Assembly: GCA_003156615.1 (NCBI GenBank)
Contig: PMHI01000083.1
Location: 2,009 to 12,331 of the forward strand
Length of the DNA: 10,323 bases
Direction: 5' to 3'
From: Acidobacteriaceae bacterium
GTDB taxonomy: Bacteria > Acidobacteriota > Terriglobia > Terriglobales > SbA1
The notes under the pieces are model-generated. The model ran no database searches and had not been told where the DNA came from. It was given only the letters and a program-made list of their open reading frames with translations. This document shows, one piece after another, positions 1-6,376 of the stretch (positions are counted from its first letter, which is position 1; each line of letters starts with the position of its first letter). The translations under genes and the position numbers were made by a program.

Positions 1-262
1 CCTACTCCGCGCCTGCGTTCCATCAAAGGACAAGAGTTCTTTTGCTCGCCCTGCAATACGAAATTCAAGGCAAAATTACCTTATCTGAAACAGGCGACCG
101 TCAAAGACTGGGAGGACCCGATCTTGAAGGCAGAGCGCTGTGGCGGATACGAACGCTGCACTCCTGAAGGAATGGGACGAACATCTACACATCGCACACC
201 CGCGTCAATGGGAGCGAGAACAGAGGAAAAGAGCCAGGCGTCGTGCCAAGGTCGCTGAGTGA
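1..262 (+). pseudogene. 3' end of a zinc-finger-like protein gene, frameshifted
   Basis: The gene enters the window already open; its start lies outside. The first frame (codons from position 1) reads a plausible globular segment with a C-x2-C pair in FFCSPCNTKF, then KLPYLKQATVKDWEDPILK. Around 125-140 this frame turns implausible. The frame beginning one base later is open from 128 to a TGA at 260-262 and reads ALLKEWDEHLHIAHPRQWEREQ, followed by a very basic Arg/Lys-rich tail. Joined, the two give Cys-x2-Cys followed by His-x-His-x2-His, a loose C2H2-like zinc-binding arrangement with a basic C-terminus that could bind nucleic acid. The simplest reading is a single extra base near 128-135. 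In the unshifted frame the stop is at 256-258. The gene family is not recognised, and the zinc-finger call rests only on Cys/His spacing. Confidence 0.45.
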
Positions 263-356
263 ATTGGTGATGGAGATGTTTCGCAACTACCAGAATTCCC
301 CGCAGGTTGCGCATATTGACGATGATTCGGGTGATGGAAAAGCCGTGGCAACGTAA

Positions 357-1802
357 CTAGGGCAGCCGTTTAGCTGTCTGATTCACGCCGTTTTGGTGTA
401 GGACCAGCCCCATGGCGCGACCCTGACTGTCAGTTTCGAAAGTGATCTGCGCGTCCACGACCTTTAAGAAGTAGTCGCGGTCACTCTCTGGGAAAATCTC
501 CAGCCTGGGCTGCCCCGTAGCCTGTACGAACAATTGGGTTCCATCGCGAGTGATGGTCATTACAAAATTCGGCGTAAGTTGATACTGCCCAACGTAGCTG
601 TCAAAAACCTTTGGATCAACAGCGACCTGCTTGCGCTCTTTCGGCGGTTGATACAAGGGTTCATTTGCGTTGAGCAGGTGTTGCCCGATGTCATCGACTC
701 CTGCGGTCGTTTCGGCATTCGAAAGGACGACCACGCCTGTCCCGGTCTTACGCTCGAAACCAATGAATGATCTGAATCCGCCCGTACCGCCGTTATGCCA
801 GACAATCTCATGACCATCTCGGGTTAGGACGTGCCAGCCCAGACCGATCTCTAGCCCCGGTGCGCCCGTTGGACGACGCACTCCCAGCATCGCAGCCATA
901 GCTGGGGCCAGTGGCGATTTCACGTAACCGAGATTGGCTCCAACGAACGTCAACATGTCGTTCGCGGTAGACCGCAGTGCTCCAGCACCAGCTAGCGTGG
1001 GCAAATCCCAATGCGCGACTAGGTGCATGGTGGCGTCGTGGCCTACCGCGAACCGGGCCTTCATTTCGTCAGACAACGTAATGCCAGTGCTCCGCATTCC
1101 AAGCGGTTCGCAAATTCGAGAGCGCACTAGTTTCTCGTAATCCATCCCGGCACGTCGCGCGAGTACATGCCCTAACAGCCCGCCGCCGAGATTCGAATAC
1201 TCATACTTCGACCCGATGTCACGGGTTAGTTGGTACCCAGACAAGAATTCGTAGAGTTGCTCGACCGAGTAATCGGCGTATGGATTCGCGGAGTCTTTGG
1301 AGTGCAGATTGGATGGTAACCGTGGAAGACCAGACGTGTGGGTCGCCAAGTCCTCTAACGTGATCTGGCGTCCATCGCTCTCAGGCACTTTCACGCCGGG
1401 GGGCAGGTATTTCGCCACCGGATCAGTAAGAGCGACTTCCCCCCGTTGCACCATGTCGGCAAGGAGCAGAGAAGTGAATACCTTTGTGACAGAACCTATC
1501 TCGAAGATCGTGTCGGCGTCCACAGCACGCTTGTCGTCTGCGTCGAATCTGCCATAGGAAACAGTCCTGCGTCCCGTCGCGTCAATAACGCCTACAGCGA
1601 TTCCGACACTTTGGTGCTGCGTGTCAACACGCTCGACCAGCATATCGCAAATTTGCGCATCTGTCGGGAAATTAGGTCTCGTAGATGACTGTGCCATGAG
1701 GGCAGCTGCTCCAACCACAAACCCGCTAATGAGATGGATGAGAATGGTTTTCACAAAGACCGGGCGGAGACACGCAATTACTACCGGCACGGCGGAGCGC
1801 AT
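357..1802 (-). CDS. Secreted serine hydrolase, class C beta-lactamase / PBP4* fold, with C-terminal lipocalin-like domain
   Basis: A 481-residue protein of the beta-lactamase-related (AmpC, D-Ala-D-Ala carboxypeptidase, esterase EstB) superfamily, which uses an acyl-serine mechanism in the periplasm. Residues 1-38 form a basic N-terminus plus hydrophobic core ending near ALMAQS, a likely signal peptide. The catalytic SxxK is SVTK at 104-107, the YxN motif is YSN at 202-204, and HNGG at 336-339 replaces the KTG box. THTSGLP at 154-160 is the usual family signature. Residues about 393-480 form a separate small beta-rich domain (PKVFDSYVGQYQL, then repeated beta strands), as in DUF3471-tailed homologues. 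Substrate cannot be read from sequence; esterase, peptidase and muropeptide hydrolase are all possible, and true beta-lactamase activity is unlikely for this subgroup. No good ribosome binding site precedes the chosen ATG. A later start near the hydrophobic core is possible. Confidence 0.88.
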   Translation of the reverse strand: MRSAVPVVIACLRPVFVKTILIHLISGFVVGAAALMAQSSTRPNFPTDAQICDMLVERVDTQHQSVGIAVGVIDATGRRTVSYGRFDADDKRAVDADTIFEIGSVTKVFTSLLLADMVQRGEVALTDPVAKYLPPGVKVPESDGRQITLEDLATHTSGLPRLPSNLHSKDSANPYADYSVEQLYEFLSGYQLTRDIGSKYEYSNLGGGLLGHVLARRAGMDYEKLVRSRICEPLGMRSTGITLSDEMKARFAVGHDATMHLVAHWDLPTLAGAGALRSTANDMLTFVGANLGYVKSPLAPAMAAMLGVRRPTGAPGLEIGLGWHVLTRDGHEIVWHNGGTGGFRSFIGFERKTGTGVVVLSNAETTAGVDDIGQHLLNANEPLYQPPKERKQVAVDPKVFDSYVGQYQLTPNFVMTITRDGTQLFVQATGQPRLEIFPESDRDYFLKVVDAQITFETDSQGRAMGLVLHQNGVNQTAKRLP

Positions 1803-1805
1803 TCG

Positions 1806-1838
1806 AAGAGTCTACACTCTTGAACTGTCGAAAACAGT
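1806..1838. promoter_or_regulatory. Two dyads immediately upstream of the serine hydrolase start
   Basis: AAGAGT-CTAC-ACTCTT (1806-1821) is a perfect 6-bp inverted repeat ending 4 bases from the hydrolase start codon. ACTGT-CGAAA-ACAGT (1824-1838) is a perfect 5-bp inverted repeat just beyond it. They lie where a promoter, operator or leader hairpin of the minus-strand gene would be. No BlaI/MecI-type TACA/TGTA operator is visible, so the binding partner, if any, is unknown. The first dyad would also cover the ribosome-binding region in the mRNA. Confidence 0.35.
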
Positions 1839-2028
1839 CGATTGCGCTCACCGAGAATCGATCGGTCCCGACTTCCGAAATCGCTACTGGAAGGCGGTTG
1901 GCCTTGCTCAGAGTGGCCGATATGTCCATGACGCCTGCCGTAGCGCGGCGCTCGCGTCGAATGTCGGCGCTGCGGCTTTCGCACGAGCTTACCGGGAGCT
2001 GTTCTCGTGCAGCGGATAGGGCCCCTCC

Positions 2029-2148
2029 GTGGCACATTTTGACGATCTCTTGATTCAGGCGCTGGAAGCCTACCTTCCGCAACTCAGTGGGCAGGACCGT
2101 TCCAACGTTGAATGGGTCCTACGAACACTAGGCGTATTCAATGAGTGA
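2029..2148 (+). pseudogene. Short coding remnant or small ORF
   Basis: From a GTG at 2029 the frame reads VAHFDDLLIQALEAYLPQ and continues through LSGQDRSNVEWVLRTLGVFN to a TGA at 2146-2148. The composition is protein-like (amphipathic helices, balanced charge). The same frame continues upstream of an in-frame TAG at 2017-2019 as another plausible stretch (VGAAAFARAYRELFSCSG). This suggests the tail of an older gene interrupted by a stop, rather than a functional 39-residue protein. There is no convincing ribosome binding site, and the family is not recognised. The rest of 1839-2028 holds nothing else I can support. Confidence 0.22.
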
Positions 2149-2180
2149 CATCGCGACGATTTAATCTTAACTATTCGTAT

Positions 2181-2232
2181 TTCCTGATTCCTGTTCGTTT
2201 TGTGCTAGCATCCGTGGCACCTCTGAAAGGAG
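2181..2232 (+). promoter_or_regulatory. Probable promoter and ribosome binding site of the DUF1579-like gene
   Basis: TGC-TAGCAT (2203-2211) fits an extended -10 element. The -35 is weak (TTCCTG at 2181-2186 with long spacing). AAAGGAG at 2226-2232 is a strong Shine-Dalgarno sequence 7 bases before the ATG at 2240 and fixes that start. The region just upstream (2160-2200) is AT-rich compared with its surroundings. Confidence 0.45.
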
Positions 2233-2239
2233 AATCCAA

Positions 2240-2818
2240 ATGAGTGGCTCCCAAAGGTTGGTCTCATTTGTATTGGCGTGCGCTTCGAGCGTAATCGTGG
2301 CTGGCGCTCAGTCTCAGACAACGCGTGGCCCGGAAGTGCAGAAGCTGGCAGTGATGGTCGGCAGGTTCACAGTCGAAGACGAAGTGAAAGCCGGAGCAAT
2401 GGGGCCGAACTCGCCAGCGATGAAATACGCCGGCACCGACGATTGCAGATGGGCGGCCGACGGATTTGCGGTGATCTGCACGGCAGTACTCCACATGGGC
2501 GCGAAGAAATATACCGAAACTTCCTTCATCTACTACGATCCGACTGCCAAGACTTACCAATATCACGCAGTTGACAGTTCGGGAGAAATAGAAAACAAGA
2601 GTGGTACGGTGAGCGGCGACACATGGACCTGGCTTGGCGAGAGCACTATTGCCGGAAAGCCCTATCACACCCGGTACATCATGCAGTTTGTTTCAAAAGA
2701 CTCCTTTGAATATACCGATGAGTCGGGCGAGAGCGAGAACTCCATGAAGGTGTTTGTGAGCGGGAAGGAAACTCGCGTCGCGACCACCAAGCCCGCGGCA
2801 TCGCAACCAACGCAATGA
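2240..2818 (+). CDS. Exported DUF1579-like (lipocalin-like) protein of unknown function
   Basis: A 192-residue protein. Residues 1-24 are a typical signal peptide (basic start, hydrophobic core, cleavage near AGAQSQ), so the mature protein is probably periplasmic or secreted. From about residue 34 (QKLAVMVGRFTVEDEV) to about 175 it follows the DUF1579 pattern: an opening 'measured against a total' strand, a Cys pair at C69 and C80 (DDCRW and VICTA) that could form a disulfide, a FIYYDPTAKTYQYHAVDS segment, then repeated beta strands with Trp (TWTWLGES). The last 15 residues are a low-complexity Ala/Thr/Pro/Gln tail. In known proteins this fold is a small beta-barrel, but no substrate or enzyme activity is established for the family. 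The start is supported by a strong ribosome binding site, and a hairpin after the stop suggests a single-gene transcript. The domain assignment is from memory of the family pattern. Confidence 0.8.
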   Translation: MSGSQRLVSFVLACASSVIVAGAQSQTTRGPEVQKLAVMVGRFTVEDEVKAGAMGPNSPAMKYAGTDDCRWAADGFAVICTAVLHMGAKKYTETSFIYYDPTAKTYQYHAVDSSGEIENKSGTVSGDTWTWLGESTIAGKPYHTRYIMQFVSKDSFEYTDESGESENSMKVFVSGKETRVATTKPAASQPTQ

Positions 2819-2832
2819 CGGCATCCAGTCAT

Positions 2833-2861
2833 AGTTCCAAGCTAAACGGGCACTTGGAACT
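2833..2861 (+). terminator. Terminator-like hairpin after the DUF1579-like gene
   Basis: AGTTCCAAG (2833-2841) and CTTGGAACT (2853-2861) form a perfect 9-bp stem with an 11-base loop, beginning 14 bases after the TGA at 2816-2818. It is followed only by TTAATG rather than a T run, so it may be a weak intrinsic terminator or an mRNA-stabilising stem. Confidence 0.5.
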
Positions 2862-2999
2862 TAATGTCAAGTGGCGCTAACAAGCGATCTCTAAATCCCG
2901 GTCAGTGGGTGTTAAGGCAATACTACTTCATAGGTCCGCAGGCTCGACCCAGAAGAGTAGGTATTGGGCTAGGGCGCAACGGGGAGGAAAGGAATCGTC

Positions 3000-3914
3000 G
3001 TGAGCGGCAGCTTAGTGAATTCGTCGGCGGTCATGGCTCTCCTCGCAGTTCCCAGCACGGTGATTTGGTCGTATTTTGTGGGTGGAGTGGTTTTTGCAAT
3101 CGGCCTGGTCACAATGTTTCTTCGCGGCGACTGGCAAAAGGCGCGAGGATTCGACAAGCTGATTTTGTTCGGGCCGCTTTTCTACGCGGCGCCAATCGCG
3201 GCCTTCGGCACTGAACATTTCACGCTGACCCAGGCCATCGCGTCGCTCGTACCGGCGTGGATTCCGTGGCATCTGTTTTGGGCGTACTTCGTCGGGGCGT
3301 GCTTTATTGCAGCCGCGCTGAGCCTGGTCACGGGCATGCACGTGCGTCTCTCGGCGAGTTTGCTAGCCTTGAACTTTTTCCTTTTCGTCGTGCTCATGGA
3401 CGCCCCGGCCTGGGCGCAAAATCCGCGAGATCGGTTTGGGCTGGCGTTAACGCTGCGGGAATTATCCTTCAGCGGCGGCCCCCTGGCTCTGGCAGCCAGC
3501 CTCGCCGGGCAGGGCCGCGAGCGCGGCACGCACGTCCTGGCGACGATTGCGCGGTATTTCGTTGCCGTTCCCGTACTGTTTTTCAGCTTCGAGCAGTTCC
3601 TGCACGCCGATCACGTTCCCGGCATTCCTCTGGAACGCGTGACTCCCGAGTGGATCCCCGTACACGCCCTTTGGACGTACCTCGCGGCCGTGGTTTACGC
3701 GGTCGCCGGTATCCCGTTGCTGCTTGGCAAGAAACCCCGCGCCGCAGCCACGTGGGTGGGCCTAACCGTGTTCTTCGTGGTGTTGGTCGTGTACGTCCCG
3801 ATCGGAATCGTGGACCGCGCCAGCCTCGACAATGGCCTTAATTATTTGGGGGATACGCTGATGTTTTGCGGTACCGTTCTTATGCTCGCGGGCACCATGC
3901 CGCGCGAAGCGTAG
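3000..3914 (+). CDS. Polytopic membrane protein with two DoxX-like repeats
   Basis: A 304-residue integral membrane protein starting at GTG 3000, preceded by a purine-rich AGGAAAGGA (2985-2993). About eight hydrophobic segments are visible: near 22-40, 55-70, 90-112, 117-134, 158-170, 183-200, 222-242 and 250-270, with one more near 283-299. The two halves resemble each other. PAWIPWHLFWAYFVG (85-99) matches PEWIPVHALWTYLAA (216-230). In each half this is preceded by a hydrophobic strand ending in a charged E/H segment (FGTEHF; FSFEQFLHADH) and followed by a helix, a short basic loop, another helix and a VPIGI/DAPAW end. This is the DoxX/DoxD four-helix unit, duplicated and fused. Members of that superfamily are linked to respiratory or redox membrane functions, but this protein's role is unknown. 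It has no obvious operon partner. Confidence 0.72.
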   Translation: MSGSLVNSSAVMALLAVPSTVIWSYFVGGVVFAIGLVTMFLRGDWQKARGFDKLILFGPLFYAAPIAAFGTEHFTLTQAIASLVPAWIPWHLFWAYFVGACFIAAALSLVTGMHVRLSASLLALNFFLFVVLMDAPAWAQNPRDRFGLALTLRELSFSGGPLALAASLAGQGRERGTHVLATIARYFVAVPVLFFSFEQFLHADHVPGIPLERVTPEWIPVHALWTYLAAVVYAVAGIPLLLGKKPRAAATWVGLTVFFVVLVVYVPIGIVDRASLDNGLNYLGDTLMFCGTVLMLAGTMPREA

Positions 3915-3947
3915 CAGGGAATCGTTGGCTGTTCAGTGGCCCTAGTG

Positions 3948-3971
3948 ATTGACTCACAACGAGTGAAATCG
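3948..3971. promoter_or_regulatory. Candidate regulatory motif, shared with the alpha-galactosidase upstream region
   Basis: ATTGAC-tca-CAACGAGTG (3948-3965) is matched at 15 of 18 positions, with identical spacing, by 6337-6354 upstream of the GH27 gene. It runs straight into GAGTGAAATCG (3961-3971), one of five copies of a GAGTGA-N-AT-Y-G motif in the window. It lies in the intergenic region after the DoxX-like gene and about 100 bases before the next possible start. Function is inferred only from recurrence and position. Confidence 0.3.
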
Positions 3972-4061
3972 TGAGATTACGACGGTTTCGCGCCACGCCT
4001 TACTATATTGATCGCAAGTTTATCGGCTCGGTTTTGCAGGGGGAATACAATCGTCAGGTGT

Positions 4062-4235
4062 GTGAAGTTTTTGGCAAATATCGTGCGATGGATTCTAGCA
4101 GTCCTAACGGTAGTTCTCCCGGGACTGGCAAGGGCGCAGGCCAACCTCGGCCCAGTTGATCTCGGCAGCAGCGCTGTAACCACGGTCACCACTTCGTTTG
4201 CAGAAGCTCAAGTATTACGGGGGTCTGCAATATAG
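4062..4235 (+). pseudogene. Orphan signal-peptide ORF, N-terminal remnant of a secreted surface protein
   Basis: From GTG 4062 the frame encodes about 57 residues: a basic start, a hydrophobic run (VRWILAVLTVVLPGLARAQ) with an A-R-A-Q cleavage region, then ANLGPVDLGSSAVTTVT and a TAG at 4233-4235. The segment after the cleavage site resembles the opening strand of the Ig-like or anchor repeats found in acidobacterial surface proteins (a 'LG.V.LGSS...VT.T' pattern), but the repeats themselves are missing. The frame is open to an upstream ATG at 4008, so the start is uncertain. AGGGGGA at 4038-4044 is 17 bases before the GTG, too far for an ideal ribosome binding site. A TACTATATT stretch (4001-4009) could be a -10 element. 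Most likely a truncated gene whose body was lost when the following fragment arrived. Confidence 0.4.
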
Positions 4236-4264
4236 GAGCAGGATTCGAAATCTCAGCCGGGAAA

Positions 4265-4636
4265 ATGCTATCGGAGGATCAGTGCGGTGCTGCGCTGTTG
4301 ACCGCGCTGGAGCGCGAGTCTGAGAATTTTCGACAATCCGGCGAGGGGACGATCCATACCGGCCCGTTCGGCGATCTCCCAATCTTGACCTTTTCGCAGG
4401 ATAATCATCCCTCTGCCAGTGAGCCACGATCAGAGGAAGGTGAAATCTGGGACCAGATGCAAGAAGAGCTCAAAAGCCTGTCGACACGCAGCCGGAGAAT
4501 CATCGCAAAGGGCAGTAGCCACTACATACAGATTGACCGGCCCGATCTACTGAACTCAGAGGTTGCGGATCTTATTCGGCAGATTCGGGGTGAAGCGTTG
4601 CCGTCAATCGACTATGGCACAACGAAAACAGAATAG
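4265..4636 (+). CDS. C-terminal fragment of an alpha/beta-hydrolase (probable remnant)
   Basis: The 123-residue ORF matches the last third of alpha/beta-hydrolase-fold proteins. PFGDLPILTFSQD (34-46) corresponds to a late core strand, WDQMQEELKSLSTRSRRIIAKG (62-83) to the helix and strand that follow, and GSSHYIQIDRPDLL (83-96) to the conserved loop carrying the catalytic histidine (H86). A C-terminal helix (ADLIRQIRG) completes the fold. The nucleophile-elbow region (G-x-S-x-G) and all N-terminal strands are absent, where the family is normally about 280-330 residues. The frame stays open upstream only to 4160, and that part does not look like hydrolase. The fragment therefore cannot be catalytically complete. 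No ribosome binding site is evident before the ATG. It is probably a pseudogene left by deletion, though it may still be transcribed. Confidence 0.6.
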   Translation: MLSEDQCGAALLTALERESENFRQSGEGTIHTGPFGDLPILTFSQDNHPSASEPRSEEGEIWDQMQEELKSLSTRSRRIIAKGSSHYIQIDRPDLLNSEVADLIRQIRGEALPSIDYGTTKTE

Positions 4637-4842
4637 TCGAATTCCGGTGTTCCAGCGTTCCTGTCGTAACATCGCCATTTCATTCAAAATCGCCATATTC
4701 GGGATTTCCTAGGATTCGCTGCCGTTTGTATCGAGAGCGCCATGGGCTAACGCAAAAACGCAAGTCAGGCGGCTCAAAGGAGATAGCGCTTGAAGAATAT
4801 TCTAGTTGGCGATCCAGCTTGGGTCGTCAGCAATCGAGTAGT

Positions 4843-6204
4843 TTAAAGTCCCCTGACGCGGTACAGGACGACCCCATGCGATGGAACAACAGCACTAATG
4901 GTGCTGCTTGTTTTCTTCGTCTCGCCAGTCCACAGGTCGTGCAAGGAATAGCCGCTTTCGTTTTCGGGGAGGCCCGCGGCGGATGCTGGAACGGAGACTT
5001 CGTTTGCCTTCCCGCCGGTGTTGAACAAACCGACGATCGCGTCGCCGTTCGGTTCCCTCTTGGCGAACACCTGCCGGTTGCCGGTATTGAGCACCCTTTT
5101 CGCGGCGATCGAATCCTGGTCGATAGCAAGGACTTCGGAGTTCTCCAGATATTTCTGCAGATCCGTTGGATCAAGGTGAGTAAGATCGATGCCGAGGATG
5201 AAGGGTGCCGCTCCAAGCGCCCACAGGCTGATCTGAGTCTGGCGCTCAACCGGAGTCAGCCCGTCGTTGCTGCTATTTCCTACCTCTATGGAGTCATAGT
5301 CGTTGAAAGCGCCTGGACCAGCGTAAGGCTGCCACTCCGCCACGTAGTTGAAGCGTTTGGCAACGTCGGCCCAACTGGTCAGCGGGTAGCTGCTCCCGCC
5401 CTTTTCGCAGCGATAGCATTCGACGTCGGGCGGGAATTCCCATTGATTCGCATACTTCATCAATGTTGGGGCGATAGCGGTTGTAAGGTGCCCCTGCGTG
5501 ACGTCCAGGACCATGGGCCGCCCACTTCGCCGTATAGCATTCGACCACGCCTTAATGTCATCGGCGTTGCTGTCTGTCATGCCGTCAATCTTGATGTAGT
5601 CGATATCCCATGCCGCGAGCATATCTACCCATGAATTCGTATACTCCTGTGCTCCCGGCTTGCTGTAGTCAATGCGGACCATGCCCTTACAGTTGTAGTT
5701 ATTCTCCTTTACAGACGGTTCCGCAATCTCGGCAGCCGAGTACGATGTACCCTTAATCGGCGTGTTCCGGCTGACTGCCTGCCTGGAAATGCCGGGCGTA
5801 ACATAGATTCCGAACTTTATCCCGAGACTGTGGATGTAGTCAGCCACCACCTTGATGCCATCGGTATCTCCCTGGGCCGGGAATCGCGATGAGTCTGTCA
5901 CCCAGCGGCCATTCGGGTCGACGTTCGGACCGTGCGGTCCTGGACACTGATACCAAAAGTCGTCGAGGTTTACGTATTCGTATCCGATTTTCTGCAATCC
6001 GGAATTATGCAGGGCGAGCGCCTGAGCTTTCATTTGGGCTGCCGTGGGATGCTGGCGGAGGAAGCTCCAACTGCTCCAGCCGAGAACGGGCGTGCGCTCG
6101 AGACCATTATCCTCTGCGCTGGCGTTGTGCAGGATCCCGCCCGCCAACAACGCAATCAGCAGTGCTGCCCTTAAGCTGTGTGTCCATTCCCTCAAAAAAG
6201 TCAT
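4843..6204 (-). CDS. Secreted GH27 alpha-galactosidase-like glycoside hydrolase
   Basis: A 453-residue protein. Residues 1-30 form a signal peptide (cleavage near NASA/ED). Residues 37-360 are a GH27 (beta/alpha)8 barrel: TPVLGWSSWSF (38-48), NLDDFWY (79-85), SLGIKFGIYVTPG (126-138), and DYIKIDG (202-208) carrying the expected nucleophile D207. The retaining acid/base is expected at D260 in QWEFPPDVECYRCE. FNDYDSIEVGNSSNDGLT (300-317) and ALGAAPFILGIDLTHLDP (329-346) are highly typical of the bacterial secreted subgroup. Residues about 375-452 are the C-terminal beta-sandwich. The expected reaction is release of terminal alpha-1,6- or related galactose (melibiose, raffinose, galactomannan side chains), or alpha-N-acetylgalactosamine in some relatives. 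Oddity: the segment before the acid/base reads E-F-P-P-D instead of the usual Arg-containing R-x-x-x-D. The ribosome binding site AAAGGA (minus strand, just upstream of 6204) supports the start. Confidence 0.9.
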   Translation of the reverse strand: MTFLREWTHSLRAALLIALLAGGILHNASAEDNGLERTPVLGWSSWSFLRQHPTAAQMKAQALALHNSGLQKIGYEYVNLDDFWYQCPGPHGPNVDPNGRWVTDSSRFPAQGDTDGIKVVADYIHSLGIKFGIYVTPGISRQAVSRNTPIKGTSYSAAEIAEPSVKENNYNCKGMVRIDYSKPGAQEYTNSWVDMLAAWDIDYIKIDGMTDSNADDIKAWSNAIRRSGRPMVLDVTQGHLTTAIAPTLMKYANQWEFPPDVECYRCEKGGSSYPLTSWADVAKRFNYVAEWQPYAGPGAFNDYDSIEVGNSSNDGLTPVERQTQISLWALGAAPFILGIDLTHLDPTDLQKYLENSEVLAIDQDSIAAKRVLNTGNRQVFAKREPNGDAIVGLFNTGGKANEVSVPASAAGLPENESGYSLHDLWTGETKKTSSTISAVVPSHGVVLYRVRGL

Positions 6205-6246
6205 CCCTTTCCTTTATCACAACCGGGGCGACAAAAACAATTACGC

Positions 6247-6266
6247 ATGTGCAAGCGGTGGCACAT
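6247..6266. promoter_or_regulatory. Dyad in the alpha-galactosidase leader region
   Basis: ATGTGC (6247-6252) and GCACAT (6261-6266) are perfect 6-bp inverted arms separated by 8 bases, 43-62 bases upstream of the GH27 start. The arms resemble a CRP half-site, but the spacing is 8 rather than 6 and the TGTGA/TCACA bases are not met, so a CRP site is not claimed. It could be an operator or a leader hairpin. Confidence 0.3.
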
Positions 6267-6331
6267 AACTGTATTCGTGATTGCTCCTGCGGCCCGTGGA
6301 GCACCCTGGTCAATCGACGTAATCGCCATGG

Positions 6332-6354
6332 CACTCATTGACGGTCAACGAGTG
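6332..6354. promoter_or_regulatory. 23-bp near-perfect palindrome upstream of the alpha-galactosidase gene, candidate operator
   Basis: The arms are CACTC-a-TTGAC and GTCAA-c-GAGTG around a central G at 6343. Ten of eleven positions pair on each side, the only mismatch being 6337/6349. It lies 128-150 bases before the GH27 start on that gene's upstream side. Such long odd-length dyads are typical of TetR- or GntR-type operators, but no regulator gene is in the window. The right half recurs at 3948-3965. A second, shorter dyad (CTGAC-a-GTCAG, 6362-6372, followed by another TCAG) is adjacent. Confidence 0.45.
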
Positions 6355-6376
6355 TAAACGCCTGACAGTCAGTCAG

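Noticed and set aside
1621..2019. 132-codon plus-strand frame across the serine hydrolase start
   Set aside because: Most of it overlaps the hydrolase N-terminus antisense. Only its last part looks protein-like, and that is treated with the remnant at 2029-2148.
2864..3214. 116-codon plus-strand ORF overlapping the DoxX-like gene start
   Set aside because: Arg/Gly-rich shadow frame; the overlapping membrane protein frame has clear helices and a ribosome binding site.
4671..4696. Two ATCGCCAT words 18 bases apart as a CRISPR-like or iteron repeat
   Set aside because: Only two short copies, with no further units and no neighbouring cas or rep gene.
4726..5634. 302-codon plus-strand open frame
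   Set aside because: It lies antisense to the strongly supported GH27 gene, its product has no recognisable features, and no ribosome binding site precedes it. It is a shadow frame.
6247..6266. CRP-type binding site
   Set aside because: The spacer is 8 rather than 6 bases, and the TGTGA/TCACA half-sites are not matched.
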